Shown piece after piece: positions 1 through 21,860 of a stretch of DNA of 64,000 bases; within the stretch, counting starts at the first letter, position 1, and every line of letters begins with the position of its first letter. The notes under the pieces are model-generated. The model worked only from the letters and a program-made list of their open reading frames with translations. It had not been told where the DNA came from and searched no databases. Source of the DNA: Gadus chalcogrammus (Eukaryota; Chordata; Actinopteri; Gadiformes; Gadidae). Where the stretch lies: assembly GCF_026213295.1 (NCBI RefSeq), contig NC_079425.1:9664372-9728371 (forward strand), in the 5' to 3' direction. A program made the translations under genes and the position numbers.

Positions 1-193
1 GCTTGTTCTTACATTAGCATTTGTTTAGGAGATTATTTTCAAACCCGCTTAATGCAAGTGAAAACTTCAACCCCACATTATTGGCCATTATCCATCCTAA
101 AAAAACCACCAGGTTAGATGGAGAATAGAGGACCTGCCAAAATCTTGATCTTTTAAAATTAAGTATATCATTACGCAAAGATCTTTTGTACAT

Positions 194-199
194 TTTATT
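194..199 (-). terminator. Poly(A) signal of rpl13
   Basis: AATAAA on the minus strand, 25 bases past the rpl13 stop codon. Ribosomal-protein mRNAs usually have very short 3' UTRs, so the position fits. Confidence 0.7.
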
Positions 200-223
200 T
201 TGCAAAGTCCCAAAGCAAGATTA

Positions 224-2469
<2,246 letters not shown>

Positions 2470-2907
2470 CTACTTCCCTGTAACACATTAAGACACCGTT
2501 CATTAGCACACGCTGGAACAGTTGATAGCCCTGCTAGCCGAAAACAACCGAGCTAGCTAGGAGCAATGTTTCTACAACGTCTTCAACATTTAATACAAAT
2601 TGACTAAACGAAATTAATAGTCCGCAACTGTTTTGAGTCATTCAGAAATAAAAATGAAAACAAGAGTACAGCAATGTTGCCAACTTAAACGCCACGACTA
2701 AGCATGATAGCGCTACTGATGTGTACATCTTCACAAGCTAACCCACAAAAACAGCATTACCTAGCACTTAACTGCTAAAATGTTCACACTATTTTAACGA
2801 ATACCGTGTACACTTTCGGATTAAATGCATGAAATTAGTCTACATAAAGTGAAACAAGAGGATTGTTGAAGATTATTTGTAAAATAGTAGAGATTATATT
2901 GACATAC

Positions 2908-2940
2908 CGTCTGGGGCGGAAAATGGCCGAAAAGAAAAGG
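2908..2940 (-). promoter_or_regulatory. rpl13: rpl13 non-coding exon 1 and 5' TOP-type transcription start
   Basis: On the minus strand the segment reads CCTTTTCTTTTCGGCC at its 5' end and ends in GACG followed by GTATGTC, a good splice donor at 2907. A C followed by a pyrimidine run is the terminal oligopyrimidine (TOP) start of vertebrate ribosomal-protein mRNAs, which places them under mTOR/LARP1 growth-dependent translation. The exact start base is inferred; a second pyrimidine run (CTTCC) lies just upstream, so it could start a few bases earlier. Confidence 0.65.
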
Positions 2941-3514
2941 AAGTAGAAAGGCAGTGTATTGTGGGAAATATATCAACCAGCCAATCGTATGACGAGGGAG
3001 TTTTTACACAATTATTCGTTTTTACAAAATAATAAACCACATTAACCTTCGTCATAAAACCACACAAGCAATTAGTTTAATTGATTAGCATTTTTATTTT
3101 ATCTAAAAAAAAAGTATCGTATGTCTTCATTTCGCGACTGAACTGCGCATGTGTGAACTATTTTCTACGTATTTGTACACTTGTTGCCAAATATACTATA
3201 CATTGCTTTTCTTCTAGTAAATTTACCGAGCACATTTCATTCAAGAGGAGACTGAATATTCCAAGGGAGCATATACATGTGTCTTATAATGCAAAGTATC
3301 CATGTTCCACATTCTTTAAATGATAGTGCCTCATCGATGAAGATGCAATAGATAAGAAGTTAATACGAAGATATTGTTATGTATTTATTTATACATTCAT
3401 TTTTTAAAAGTAGCATAGGTAAAAAGTGCAAATTATCTTTATCAGCCAAACCCTAAATATTGCTTAGCATTCTCTAACGGTTTGACCGAATTCAATGGAA
3501 TCCATTAGTCAAGT

Positions 3515-4070
3515 CAAGACAACTTTATTTAGCACATTTCATACACATGCCGAATTGGTGTAATTTTTTTTTTGGAAAGCCTGCAAAGAGAACTTTACAA
3601 TAATCGAACCTTCTAGTTAGAAATTAATGGACAATTTTTTGAAGTCTTGAACACCAAGATTTCTAGTCTGGTTTTTGGTTTCAAGAAGAGGCACCCAAGG
3701 TGTAAGCAAAATGTCAGTCCCTCATCTCTGGCCCTGAAAACAATTATCTCAGTTTTGATAGTGATAGGTCTATATAGATGTGTGTCGTCTGCATAACAAT
3801 GGTAAGCAATGTTGTTATTTTGAATAATTTGGCTAAGTGAGAGCATGGAGGTTGAATAACCTGGTATAGGGCTTAACCTTTGGGGACACCACCCATCACG
3901 GTGGTTAGTTCAGATACATAGTTACCAATGGAGACAAAGTAATTCCTTTCTTGTATATATGACATGAACCAGGACTGTGCCGGAAAGCCAAACCCAACTT
4001 TATATCCTTCCAAAAGTATTGAGTGGTCAACAGGGTTGAATGCAGCACTATGGCCCAATAGCATCACAAT
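3515..4070 (-). mobile_element. Decayed LINE reverse-transcriptase fragment (L2/CR1-type)
   Basis: Read on the minus strand, 4067-3873 encodes pieces of a reverse transcriptase: AAFNPVDHSILL, GFGFPAQSWFMSYIQERN and GGVPKG. Then 3846 downward encodes LSLSQIIQNNNIAYHCYADD, containing the YADD catalytic box. The frames are broken between the two blocks. The 3' end reads GAAATGTGCTAAATAAAGTT, then a TTGACTTGAC tail near 3515-3540, as in fish LINE 3' ends. It is 5'-truncated and dead. Confidence 0.75.
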
Positions 4071-4075
4071 TTAAA

Positions 4076-5794
4076 TTTGTATTCAATAAATAAATAATGA
4101 TCAATATCTAAATTCTAAATATTACGTCCATATCTTAATATTTGTGGAGTGCTTAAATGGCTTATGTTGCAAGCCTAGAATAGCAAATTACATATTGTTC
4201 TTATTTTCTACCAACTAAGAATAGAAGTGAATTTTATGTATGACACTGTTCTTTATTTCAACAATTTAACTCAACCCTAGGCCTGACATCTGTAAGAGTG
4301 CTACCTGACCAACTCAACAATCGGGATTGTTAATCAGGTATAATTAATATACCCAAGGCACCATCCATTATGGGTGCTGACTGAGTTAGTATGCTCAGTG
4401 TACCTTTGATCGGGGGAAAGTCAATCTGAAAGAGTGTGCACAATCTATCTTCACTCCATGTAGAATAGTTTCATCTTTCATCTTTATTTTATATGAGCTT
4501 TATCTTTCTGGTTGATCTGACAAAATTGGCAACCTTTGAATGAATCTGCAGTTCACTTGATGTTGTCTACCAACACTTTAGCAGGTCCGTTGCCATGACC
4601 ATCTTCAGAATCATTTCAGTCCACAGCAGTAAATCCCATCTGGAAAAAGAATGGTGCTCATGAGATTACTATTCTTCCTCCCTCGTTGTTGCATCATCGG
4701 CCCATCACTGACAGAGATGGTCCACCTTGAGATTTATTACAGTTGAGTCTCTGTCAATATTTTCAAAGAAAGATCTACATTATTCTAATTAAAAACTAAT
4801 CCAAGAGATTTAGTTAAAAATAATGCTGAGTACTAATTCTATAACTTTAATTTGGGAATTGGTAAGTAAAGCTATCGCCTGTAAGAAACAGCTGACTGAC
4901 AGATTATGATTTTGTTGATTGAATTACTGTCTGAATATTTGCATGATGAATTATTTCCATAGAAATATCAATCTAAACCTTTTGTTATGTGATTATTTGA
5001 ATAAGCAATTCAAACTTTGAAAGCAGGCAAAGTAAATTGATTGACCCCCAGAGATGTCAACATAACTGCATTTTCTTAGTCAGATTTTGCATGCCGTTGC
5101 TTATATTTTAGGCTTATATCAAGCATATTCACTTCGTTTTCAAAACCCCTGTCCCATTAATTATTGATCAACCTCGCTTTTGCAAACTGTGTCTATCTTA
5201 AACGGAGGGCAAAGGTCAGATAAAAGATAAAATGGCAACAAGAGGCAGATTGTTCAGGATTGCAACCCATGTCCTTGACGTTCTCAATCACTAGAACATC
5301 AAGCTGCTAGTGTTCATATAATTTCAGTTGTGTGCTGAAGTAGGACAATTATATGAGTAATACATTTGGATACCATTTGAGTCCTAGAGATGGTATGGTT
5401 TCTTTTGTGACAAAAACAATCAAAAAAGTTAAAGCGGGTGTAATTTAATGTATCTGATACAGAGCATTTACAATCCCTTTTTGTGCATCACACAAGAATT
5501 ATGCTATTTGAAGAACAACAAAAACTTGACAGATAAACCTACAAGGTTGGATCACATGCCCCTGAGGTTGTGTCGTGGATAGAAAAGGCCTTTCCATCTA
5601 CATCAAAGTTATTAATGTGACATTATACGACAACATTTTTGGTTATTTTGATTATTTTACATAAATCCAGAATCAAAATAAATATCGTAATTGAGAAGTC
5701 TCAAATCAGATGTTAGTCAACACGGCAGCAATTTGATTTTGATTTCATTACCAGCCTTGGCCTGTATGTCTATTGATATTTAGTCATATCCAAT
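4076..5794. other. Intergenic DNA between rpl13 and gcsh
   Basis: AT-rich non-coding sequence. I found no conserved exon, RNA gene or bounded transposon here. It presumably includes the 3' UTR of gcsh next to 5794. Confidence 0.5.
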
Positions 5795-8426
5795 TTATTC
5801 AAGAGATTTAATAAACTTCTCATAGGCAGCATCGTCCATGAGGCCATCAAGTTCTGAGGGGTTTTCAATTGTCATTTTGATAAGCCACCCTGAAAGAAAC
5901 AAAGTCATAATTAACCAACCACCTGTATTCTGGCACAGACCACCAGGAGTATGTGAGTAGAACGATAACAATAGTATACTGCATTCTTTCAGCACATTTT
6001 TAAGTAAAAGTTATTGGTGATCACCACATGAAATATACTGCTAATATAATTACTTACCCTCTTTGTAGCAGGCCTTGTTCACAAGTGATGGATTTTCCGC
6101 CAGGTCGGTATTGACCTCAGTCACCTCCCCAGTCAGTGGAGAGTACAGCTCACTGGCAGCTTTCACACTCTCTAAAGCCCCAAACTCCTCTGCAACACAA
6201 AAGATACAATTGTCACAATATGAGAATGCTGGCCCCCCCTGTCCTGTTGATCCACTAAATAATACTGTCTGCAACTCTCTTACCCATGTTTTCCAGCTTT
6301 TGACCAATTTCAGGAAGGCCACAGTACACCACATCCCCTAAGGCTTCCTGTTAACGAAACATGAAGCACTGATTATCAGGGTGCTCTCATCAAGGGAAAT
6401 TCAGAGGATATTTATGCTGTGAATGATGTTTAGTGTCAATTATTTGAGTACAATAATGAATTGTGTTATTAAACTCCTTGAGAATTGGGGTAAATATATT
6501 CACAATAAAATAAAGAGCAGGGAGGCGGAGGCATAAGGGATATATATGTATATGTATAGGGATCTAAATACTATATTATCCATTATTAAATATGTTTTTG
6601 AGTAATACTGATCTTATTTATAAATAAATAAAATGCCAATTTAGTTTTTTATCATCATTATCATATATTATCACAGAGTATTGTTTGAAATAGAAGTGCA
6701 AAAATAATGGCCACTCATGACATTTGATTTGGTTACATGCCACATGTCAGACAGGAAGCTTCAATATTGTTAAGCCACTGATTCAATGGTAGAGAAATGT
6801 AAGACACTACTATTTGCTATGAAATTCAGGAATGACAACCAAGCAAGATCAACTTATCTGCAAATACAACCCATTTGTAATAAGTGTGCAAAAGCATGAA
6901 ATGAAATCAAAAGGAAATCAAAATAATTGTAAACAATTCATCAATAGCCTAAATGTGCAGTATTCGTGTGCAATAAATCCTTCTTTTGAAGGTCTGCACA
7001 CCATTGAACTCTGGTGCAGTGATGACTTTTTGAGCAATAATCATAAAACAGTACATTTCCTTCCTACTGTTGCTGTGGTAGTGGGCAAAGGGCACTAAAT
7101 AGCGACAAAGACTTCAAGCACTGAACAATTAATCAATGATTAATATCACTATGGATGCAACAGCCTACCTGAGCAAAGTTGCTGATGCCGACAGTGCCGA
7201 CTTTACCATCTACTTGGACCCACTCGTGCTTATCTGTAAACTTTAGAGCTGCAAAAAAGTTCGAAAGATGGTTAACAATCATAAGTTTGAACAGCATCGA
7301 CAGCTTTAATTAGGTATTCACAGAGAACCTAATGTATTTTTAGTTAATCATCTGTGTCTTCTAATGATACCGATTAATTCAATTTCCTTCATTCTTAAAT
7401 TAAAGCAAGCAACATTTTCACACATACATGCCAAATAACAACTATGCATGATGGTTTGCGTCTCTCATCTTGTTCGGAAAGTATATAATAGAGTTGACAC
7501 AATATATAATATGAATGAATATATGTGTAACTTCGTGTAAAGAATAAGGAAGCCAATCAAATGATATACATTTGAAGAGCTGTCTTTATGACACCCAGGG
7601 AAAACCACACTAACACTTCTGCAGTGGCAAAAGATTATGCAGAAAAATACAGGTTTGAACCAGATTGTGAATTGTGCAAGATGCTGAGGCATGGCCGGAC
7701 AATATGAGAGGGTCCCGGGAGAGTGCTCTCATTTTGCCCCTGCCTAAACCGCTGTTCGCATCTATGACAAATCTGGCATCTTTTAGGCCTTCTGCTACCA
7801 TTAACACCTTGAACAGAAATTGTGACTTCTTCTCACTGATCAATTACTCAATAATAAACTATTGTTCTGCTACCGATTTACTTGTCATGTAATAGCCTAT
7901 CATTCCAGACTGGCCAATGTCCAATTTCCGCTTTTCCCCTTCCTAATAATGAATTACGGAATGGGGCAGACAGATAAATGTCTCTTAACTAAGCATTTTT
8001 TTTATGAGACCAGCACACTACTTGAAACACGTGATTCTCAATTTGGTTCGATTTTAAATATTTTCCAGAAGAAAAAAAGTAGCATAACACAATTTCGTAA
8101 ACTCGTCAGATTTATTTTGTAATTCTATGTTCTATTCTCTTATTTGCTATGCACCGTGGGAGATTGACCCCCACTGTCTTCTGACGCCGTGTCGCCCACT
8201 AAACTAGGGGAACGAGTGTCCATCCTCAATGTAAAACACACCGCTTATTTTAGATAAACACTCCAAAGACTTTACCTGTGGACAACTGTGAGGTGGTACT
8301 TAACGTCCGTGTGAGGTCAGTCCTCCTTAACTGCAGAGCCGCTGAAATCTGTGGTAGGTGCGAGAGACGGGGACCCTTGTGGGAAAAGTTTGCAGAAACG
8401 CAGCGGAGTGCTACTCTCATCGCCAT
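5795..8426 (-). CDS. gcsh: Glycine cleavage system H protein, mitochondrial, five exons, intact
   Basis: Lipoyl-carrying shuttle of the mitochondrial glycine cleavage complex: it passes the aminomethyl group from the P protein (glycine decarboxylase) to the T protein, and is reoxidised by the L protein. Coding exons are 8276-8426, 7169-7248, 6284-6347, 6058-6189 and 5795-5889, with consensus splice sites and matching phases. The product is 173 residues, equal to human GCSH. Residues 1 to about 50 ([18 protein letters not shown]...) are rich in R, S, A and L with few acids, as in a mitochondrial presequence. The mature part starts near [10 protein letters not shown] and continues [10 protein letters not shown] / EALGDVVYC. 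The lipoylation site is the Lys in [14 protein letters not shown], about residue 108. It ends EKFIKSLE. I chose the ATG at 8424-8426 because the family start aligns there; an in-frame upstream ATG at 8531 would add a non-conserved 35 residues. Confidence 0.96.
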
Positions 8427-8996
8427 CTTCACTGAGTGACGATCAACCGACTGCACAGTGCACAAGGGCTTGACCGCGAGATGAACGCGCATCACTTCTG
8501 CGCACCACCCCATGACTGCAAAACTCTGCATCTACGAATCTACCGGTAACTGGTTGCAGGTATGTTGAACAGAACGTAAAGATTTCCAGATCAAGTTTAC
8601 TTTAGTTAACTCAAATAAAATGACCATGATGCAGAAATAATCTGTGAAAGAGATTCTTCTGTTGCATAATCAATAAGCTTAATTGCAAACAATATGTCCA
8701 TTATATAAAACTCAACAAAATCCAATTAATTTGAGACCAAAAAGGGTTTTGAGCCAGGGCTTCAGAAAATATCGAAGGGATTTATAGAAAACATCAATCA
8801 AAGCAACAATCACAAAAGCCTCATCTGGGCTTTAACTAGAATTCACCCAATGACCACTATAGATTGTATAACAAATTATGCACACAGAACCAAGTATATA
8901 TTTGTATGATCTTTATTATGTGGTTCCATTCTAATCTTGACCAATTATCCTATGAGCACCATGACGAAAATTTGACATTCTTACCAATCAGTATAT

Positions 8997-9282
8997 TAGC
9001 CTGGCTCCGCCTGCCTAAGTACTCCTGCTCAATTTGAATTTCCCTTCAGTACTAGGTCTTGGTCTTCACGCACAGTGTTTGGTTTGTTTACAGCCTGCGC
9101 AAAACGTGATTCCCGGCCAAACGTTAGCGATTGGTCATGGCAGATCCAGTGGCACTGGGCAGATCCATTAGTATTAAACTTCAAGACACCCGCCTTCATG
9201 CGAGTTAACGTTTGTCAATTGAATAGGTCCAGACTCTCTGTACAAGTGAAATGAAGTACGAGAGTCTGGAAGGACCAGGCTA
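8997..9282. mobile_element. hAT-like MITE, 286 bp, with target-site duplication
   Basis: The ends form an imperfect terminal inverted repeat: TAGCCTGGCTCC on the left and GGACCAGGCTA on the right. The element is flanked on both sides by TCAGTATAT (8988-8996 and 9283-9291). An inner inverted pair (GTCCAGACTCTC / GAGAGTCTGGA) sits near the right end. A duplication of 8-9 bp and no coding capacity suggest a non-autonomous hAT-type element. Confidence 0.75.
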
Positions 9283-9415
9283 TCAGTATATACCTTGTGC
9301 CACATGAAACATTTGCTAATTTTGTGAAGGGTAATTTATTAATTTATTTTAAGGATCAAGACAACATCTTTTGCATTTGTATTCCTATGTTCCACACTGT
9401 ACTTCCAGCCCTTAA

Positions 9416-9620
9416 AGGGGACAAGCCGTTTCGAAAATCACTAGTGGGTGCGTCTATCTAGATCTGTGCTGGATAGATGAGCAACGTTTACTTCAGTCCA
9501 CTGGGTAGGCTGGTAGACTTATCTATCCAGCACAGATCTAGGTAGACACGCCCACTAGTGATTTTCGAAACGGCTTGTAAGGCTAATCACACTCATACCT
9601 GGTGGTACAATATGTCCCCT
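9416..9620. mobile_element. MITE with TTAA target duplication (piggyBac-like), 205 bp
   Basis: AGGGGACA at the left end and TGTCCCCT at the right end are exact inverted repeats, flanked on both sides by TTAA (9412-9415 and 9621-9624). Inside, about 55 bases from ACAAGCCGTTTCGAAAATCA are repeated in inverted order (about 9424-9482 versus 9522-9580), so most of the element can fold into one hairpin. TTAA duplications are the hallmark of piggyBac-type insertion. There is no ORF. Confidence 0.75.
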
Positions 9621-9624
9621 TTAA

Positions 9625-9923
9625 TGTCACAAATAAACCATACATGAACAGGTTTTATGGGATGAAATGCTTCCGTATACTTCTGAAAAAGATGGAGACA
9701 GTGTATGTGATCACAATTAAAAGAACAATAAAATCAACAAATCCCTGTTAATTCATTACAAAAACGAATCGGACAGAAATGTAACTTGCGTAACTTTTGT
9801 GAAAACGCTGTGACAAAAATAACTTGAAGCAAAGCTATAATGTTGAGACTTATATAATGGGAGTGCACAGATTCAATCCCATTCCAAAGCCTGCATGTCT
9901 CCAGACAGTGAAAGGCAACAGCA
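9625..9923. other. 3' flank / 3' UTR of kars1
   Basis: Non-coding sequence downstream of the kars1 stop codon. No exon, RNA gene or repeat was recognised, and no clear AATAAA was assigned. Confidence 0.4.
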
Positions 9924-17794
<7,871 letters not shown>

Positions 17795-18409
17795 CTTCTT
17801 GATCGTGCAGCGTTCAGAAAGACCCGTACTCACGCTTCAAGAAAACGCGATGATTCCGTGAGGCGTTCACGTCCTCCCAGAATTTATCCACCACATTTGA
17901 GGGCGTTTATTTTATGTGCTGTTCTCGTGATTGGCTGAATACATCATATGCGCTACCAATGCTAAATTAATCATTGAAAAATTAACAATAGACCCTCTCT
18001 CTCTCTCTGAGTGAATCAAACTATCTCCTGGAACCGAGGCAAAAAAACAGAAAGTAGCTGCACACTATACCATATTATGAATATGACGATAAAGTATTCA
18101 AATGTATGAAGAAAAAGTGGTTGTATATGCAATTTAGTGTGCAGTGTGAAATTATCATCATAAGCACTACAGTATAATACAGTAAACAGGTACAGCAGTG
18201 ATGTATTTTGTGTTAGAGAGTGGGAGAGGGTAGTGTCAAATGGTATTTTGGGTCTGGTATGGTTAGAGAGGGAAGAACATACTATGTATTTACAGTAAGG
18301 CCGTCATTTGGAAAGTGAAAGTATCATGCAACCATGTCGAAAGTGAAAGTATGCTGAAAGGATTTCACAACGCCCATAAGAACAATAGAGATCAACAGAT
18401 TGTAAAATG

Positions 18410-18612
18410 ACCTTGCTGGGTTAAAAAACAACCCAACCTTAACCCAACTACTAGGTCACTATTGGACAGAACACCTGCTGGGTTGATTGACCCAAGTGTT
18501 GGGTTACAGCTTTTAACCCAGAATGCTGGGTTGTTTATTTGACCTGACCTAGTGGGTGAAATTAATTGCAGGGTTAAATACTACCCAATAACTGGGTTAT
18601 TTCTTGTCTCAT
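18410..18612. mobile_element. GGGTT-rich MITE-like repeat at the left edge of the duplicated block
   Basis: Repeats of CTGGGTT / AACCCAG in both orientations (18418, 18478, 18500, 18515, 18529, 18590) make the segment highly self-complementary, a pattern common in fish MITEs. The second block copy starts inside this element, directly after the N gap at 53173. No clear target duplication was found. Confidence 0.5.
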
Positions 18613-19302
18613 TGCCTTGCTCTCTCTCTATATAAAGTATTTAGTTATTGTTGCCTGTTTATTATATTGTTATACCTAGTAGGCTATACAGATATAAAAT
18701 ATAAACAAAATATAAATGATTGTGCAATCTCAAATAATTGCACATACTCATACAAACACAATTAGACCACTGTAAATTTGCATTTAAATATGGATTTATT
18801 GAAAGTATTTTACACCCTCCCTCACTCGTGTACATGCTTGACTTGTCTTAAATTCATCTCCGAGGCACAGAATATGAGGACTTGGTTGACTCCTCTCGGA
18901 TTGATGAATGTACTCCACCATGTTGGTCCCCACCTGTTAATTACACATCAATCAGTTAGTGTTGTGTGTAAAACTGGTGCACCAGTAAAGCAAAACGTAC
19001 AGGTTGCATGTCCATGACCATAACGGGTAGTTTGCGAGTCAACCATTCACACAGCTATCGGCGCTACGGCTAGCTAGCGAGTCAACCGTAGCTACGCATA
19101 AGCTAACTGTTGCATACTAACTTAATGGGTAGCTTACTGTTAGTGGGACATTAATACAGGTGAAACATTAAACCAGGAGACCTCTAAACATTAAAAACAA
19201 TATTAAAAAATGCTGCCAATAAAAGCTTTTAGCCGGATAATGATTAGCGATTGTGAAAGCCGTTAACTGACTTTTAAGCATTGACTTTTCAGAGATTTGA
19301 CC

Positions 19303-20487
19303 AGTTCTGAAAAAGTACCTTGCAATGGCGTAAACGTACACCTTTACAAGTTTTTAAAACTAAATATACAACCTTTCAAAACGTATTTCTCAATGTATGA
19401 ACACCTGTTTGCAGAATCCCATTACAAGGTTTCAAAACCGGGGAAACAATGAAATACACTGTTAGAACAGTGCCAGATTTGAATCTCTGCAAATGCGCTG
19501 GTGAAATTGTTTGAACTTTGAAAATGTGTTGGTGAAAATTATGAAGAAGATAAAATAGAACACAAAATTATGTTCACAGATGTTTGAATTTTTGTTTGAA
19601 TTTTTTCAGGTCATAATCTCTTTTTTCAGTGTTGCAAAACCTTTTTTACAAGATGTTGAGTTTTCAAACCCAGACTTACAAGCCTTTGAAACTTTTTTTT
19701 TCAGGTTTGAATTATGGCAGGAAACTGGCTCCATAGAGTCTGGGCGGTGAACTGCGATGGCATGATAGTTGTCTGACCCCTTGGAATGTACTGACGTACA
19801 TTCCAATCACATTTTTTTCATCGGCAGAGCACTGTCAATCACGCACAGCCCGGTGAACGGCACATGTGATTGGAATGTACGTCAGCCGAGAGCAACCAAT
19901 AGGTTTAGAGCTAAATGGTCCCGCCCCCAGGAACGTTTTTTTTTTCTTCAGATTTGACTGTCAGGAGTTTCAAAACGAGGGTGCGACAGAACACTGCCAA
20001 TATTCACGTGACTCAAAGCTTGCACCTATGTGGTCAAAACTCTGAAAAGTCAGTTCTGAAAAAATACGTTGCAATGGCGTAAACGTACACCTTTGCAAGT
20101 TTTTAAAACTAAATATTCAACCTTTCAAAACTTATTTCTCAATGTATGAACACCTGTTTGCAGAATCCCATTTACAAGGTTTCAAAACCGGGAAACAATG
20201 AAATACACTGTTAGAACAGTGCCAGATTTGAAACTCTGCAAATGCGCTGGTGAAATTGTTTGAACTTTGAAAATGTGTTGGTGAAAATTATGAAGAAGAT
20301 AAAATAGAACACAAAATTATGTTCACAGATGTTTGAATTTTTGTTTGAATTTTTTCAGGTCATAATCTCTTTTTTCAGTGTTGCAAAACCTTTTTTACAA
20401 GATGTTGAGTTTTCAAACCCAGACTTACAAGCCTTTGAAACTTTTTTTTTCAGGTTTGAATTATGGCAGGAAACTGGCTCCATAGCA
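19303..20487. repeat. Pair of roughly 430-bp direct repeats
   Basis: 19303-19736 and 20053-20487 are near-identical, from AGTTCTGAAAAA through GGCAGGAAACTGGCTCCATAG, separated by about 316 bases. In copy 2 of the block the pair is at about 54044-54480 and 54796-55230. No protein was recognised; short ORFs here are not supported. Confidence 0.8.
19784..19885. repeat. Nested inverted repeat (hairpin) between the 430-bp repeats
   Basis: GGAATGTACTGACGTACATTCC (19784-19805) is itself a near-perfect palindrome. Its right half plus ATCACAT (to 19812) is inverted again at about 19863-19885 (ATGTGATTGGAATGTACGTC). Two alternative folds are therefore possible. Duplicated at about 54528-54629. Confidence 0.7.
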
Positions 20488-21192
20488 GCTGAGGGCGTTT
20501 TCATTGCCATAACAACATGATCTTATCAACAAATAGGCCTACAAAATGTACTGTGGATTTTTTTGCATCACAAAAATGGCATGGGTTCCTGAAAGTAAAG
20601 CAGTCATTTGGAAAGTGAAAGAATTGTGAAAGGAAGTGATAATGACCATACTATCAATAGAGAACAACATTTTTTTTAAATGGAATATCTATTTTATTAT
20701 TGTTATGTCAAATAATGACGATAGATGAAATTCATCCCTAATCCATTCATACGTTTCACGATTAATTCAGTTAGCATCTAAAAATTAAACCAAAAAGAAA
20801 ATAGGGGAGAGAAACTAAGAAATGCAACAGGGAATTGAATTATATTTACACACTGTAAATTGGATATAACGATACAATAATAATAATAATAATAATACAT
20901 TTAATTTAGAGGCGCCTTTCAAGACACCCAAGGTCACCTTACAGAGCATATAGTCATCCTTCAAACTATGTAAAACAGACTAGGAATAAAAGGAAAAACA
21001 GAGGTTAAACATGAAGAATAATAATAATTAATAACACTCAAAGACGCCTAAAGTGAAGGGGGACCTCACTAACCACCACCAATATGTAGCACCCACTTGG
21101 GTGATGCACGGCAGCCAATCGGTGCCAGAACGCTCACTACACACCAGCTTGAGGTGGAGAGTTAGGGATGAGGTGGAGAGTGAGGGAAAAGA

Positions 21193-21581
21193 ACATTTAA
21201 ACACTATCGACCATATTTAAACACTATCGATCACATTTAAACAATATCGACCACATGTAAACACCATCGCCCACATTTAAACATTATCACCCACATTTAA
21301 ACACTATGGACCACACGGTAAACCCTATCGACCACATTTAAACACTATCCCCCACATTTAAACACTATCGCCCACATTAAACACTATGGACCACATTTAA
21401 ACACTATGGACCACATGTAAACCCTATCGACCACATGTAAACCCTATCGACCATATATAAACACTATCGACCACATTTAAACATGTAAACCCTATCGACC
21501 ACATTTAAACACTATCGACCACAATTAAACACTATCGACCACATTTAAACATGTAAACCCTATCGACCACATTTAAACACT
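21193..21581. repeat. Minisatellite, roughly 20-22-bp unit
   Basis: Tandem copies of a unit close to ACATTTAAACACTATCGACC, with variants ending GGACC, GCCC or CCCC and a TGTAAACCC form. There are about 18 copies. Sister arrays lie at 22959-23437, 55936-56325 and 57700-58172. Confidence 0.9.
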
Positions 21582-21639
21582 CTGAACCTCTACAATAAAC
21601 CGTTCCCCAACACCTCCAGCCTGGTCTCTCTGTCTGGAA

Positions 21640-21860
21640 GAATTAGCTCAGGAGGTAGAGCGGTTGTCTTGTAACCAAAAGGTTGCTAGTTTGATCCCCA
21701 GCTCCTCCTAGCTGAGTGTAGACGTGTCCCTGAGCAAGACACTTAACCCTGACAGCTCCTGACGAGCTGGCTGACGCCCTGCGTGGTGACTCGGCCGTCG
21801 GTGAGTCAATGTGGGTATTAACCGGTCGCGACTGGACCGTCGGCCGTCGGTGAGTCAATG
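21640..21860 (+). mobile_element. tRNA-derived SINE
   Basis: A-box-like TTAGCTCAGGAGGTAGAG (about 21643) and B-box-like GGTTGCTAGTTTGATCC (about 21682), then CTCCTAGCTGAGTGTAGACG, GAGCAAGACACTTAACCCTG and GACGAGCTGGCTGA. These are the standard head and body of a fish tRNA-derived SINE. It is not a functional tRNA: the pseudo-acceptor ends do not pair. Confidence 0.75.

Larger units (their letters stand above)
20878..21860. repeat. Internal direct repeat unit 1: (AAT)n, minisatellite and SINE
   Basis: Begins with (AAT)n followed by TTTAGAGGCGCCTTTCAAGA, contains the minisatellite 21193-21581 and ends with a tRNA-like SINE. The whole unit recurs at 22638-23725, and both recur in block copy 2 (55617-56603 and 57381-58452). 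Confidence 0.85.

Noticed and set aside
6050..6341. 88-codon plus-strand ORF at gcsh
   Set aside because: Antisense to gcsh exons 3-4, with no independent support.
21193..21581. Possible CRISPR-like array
   Set aside because: The roughly 21-bp units are contiguous with no unique spacers, and the sequence is vertebrate. It is a minisatellite.
21640..21720. tRNA gene (A and B boxes present)
   Set aside because: No pairing acceptor stem, and the SINE body follows directly. Four copies sit in the duplicated unit, so it is a tRNA-derived SINE.
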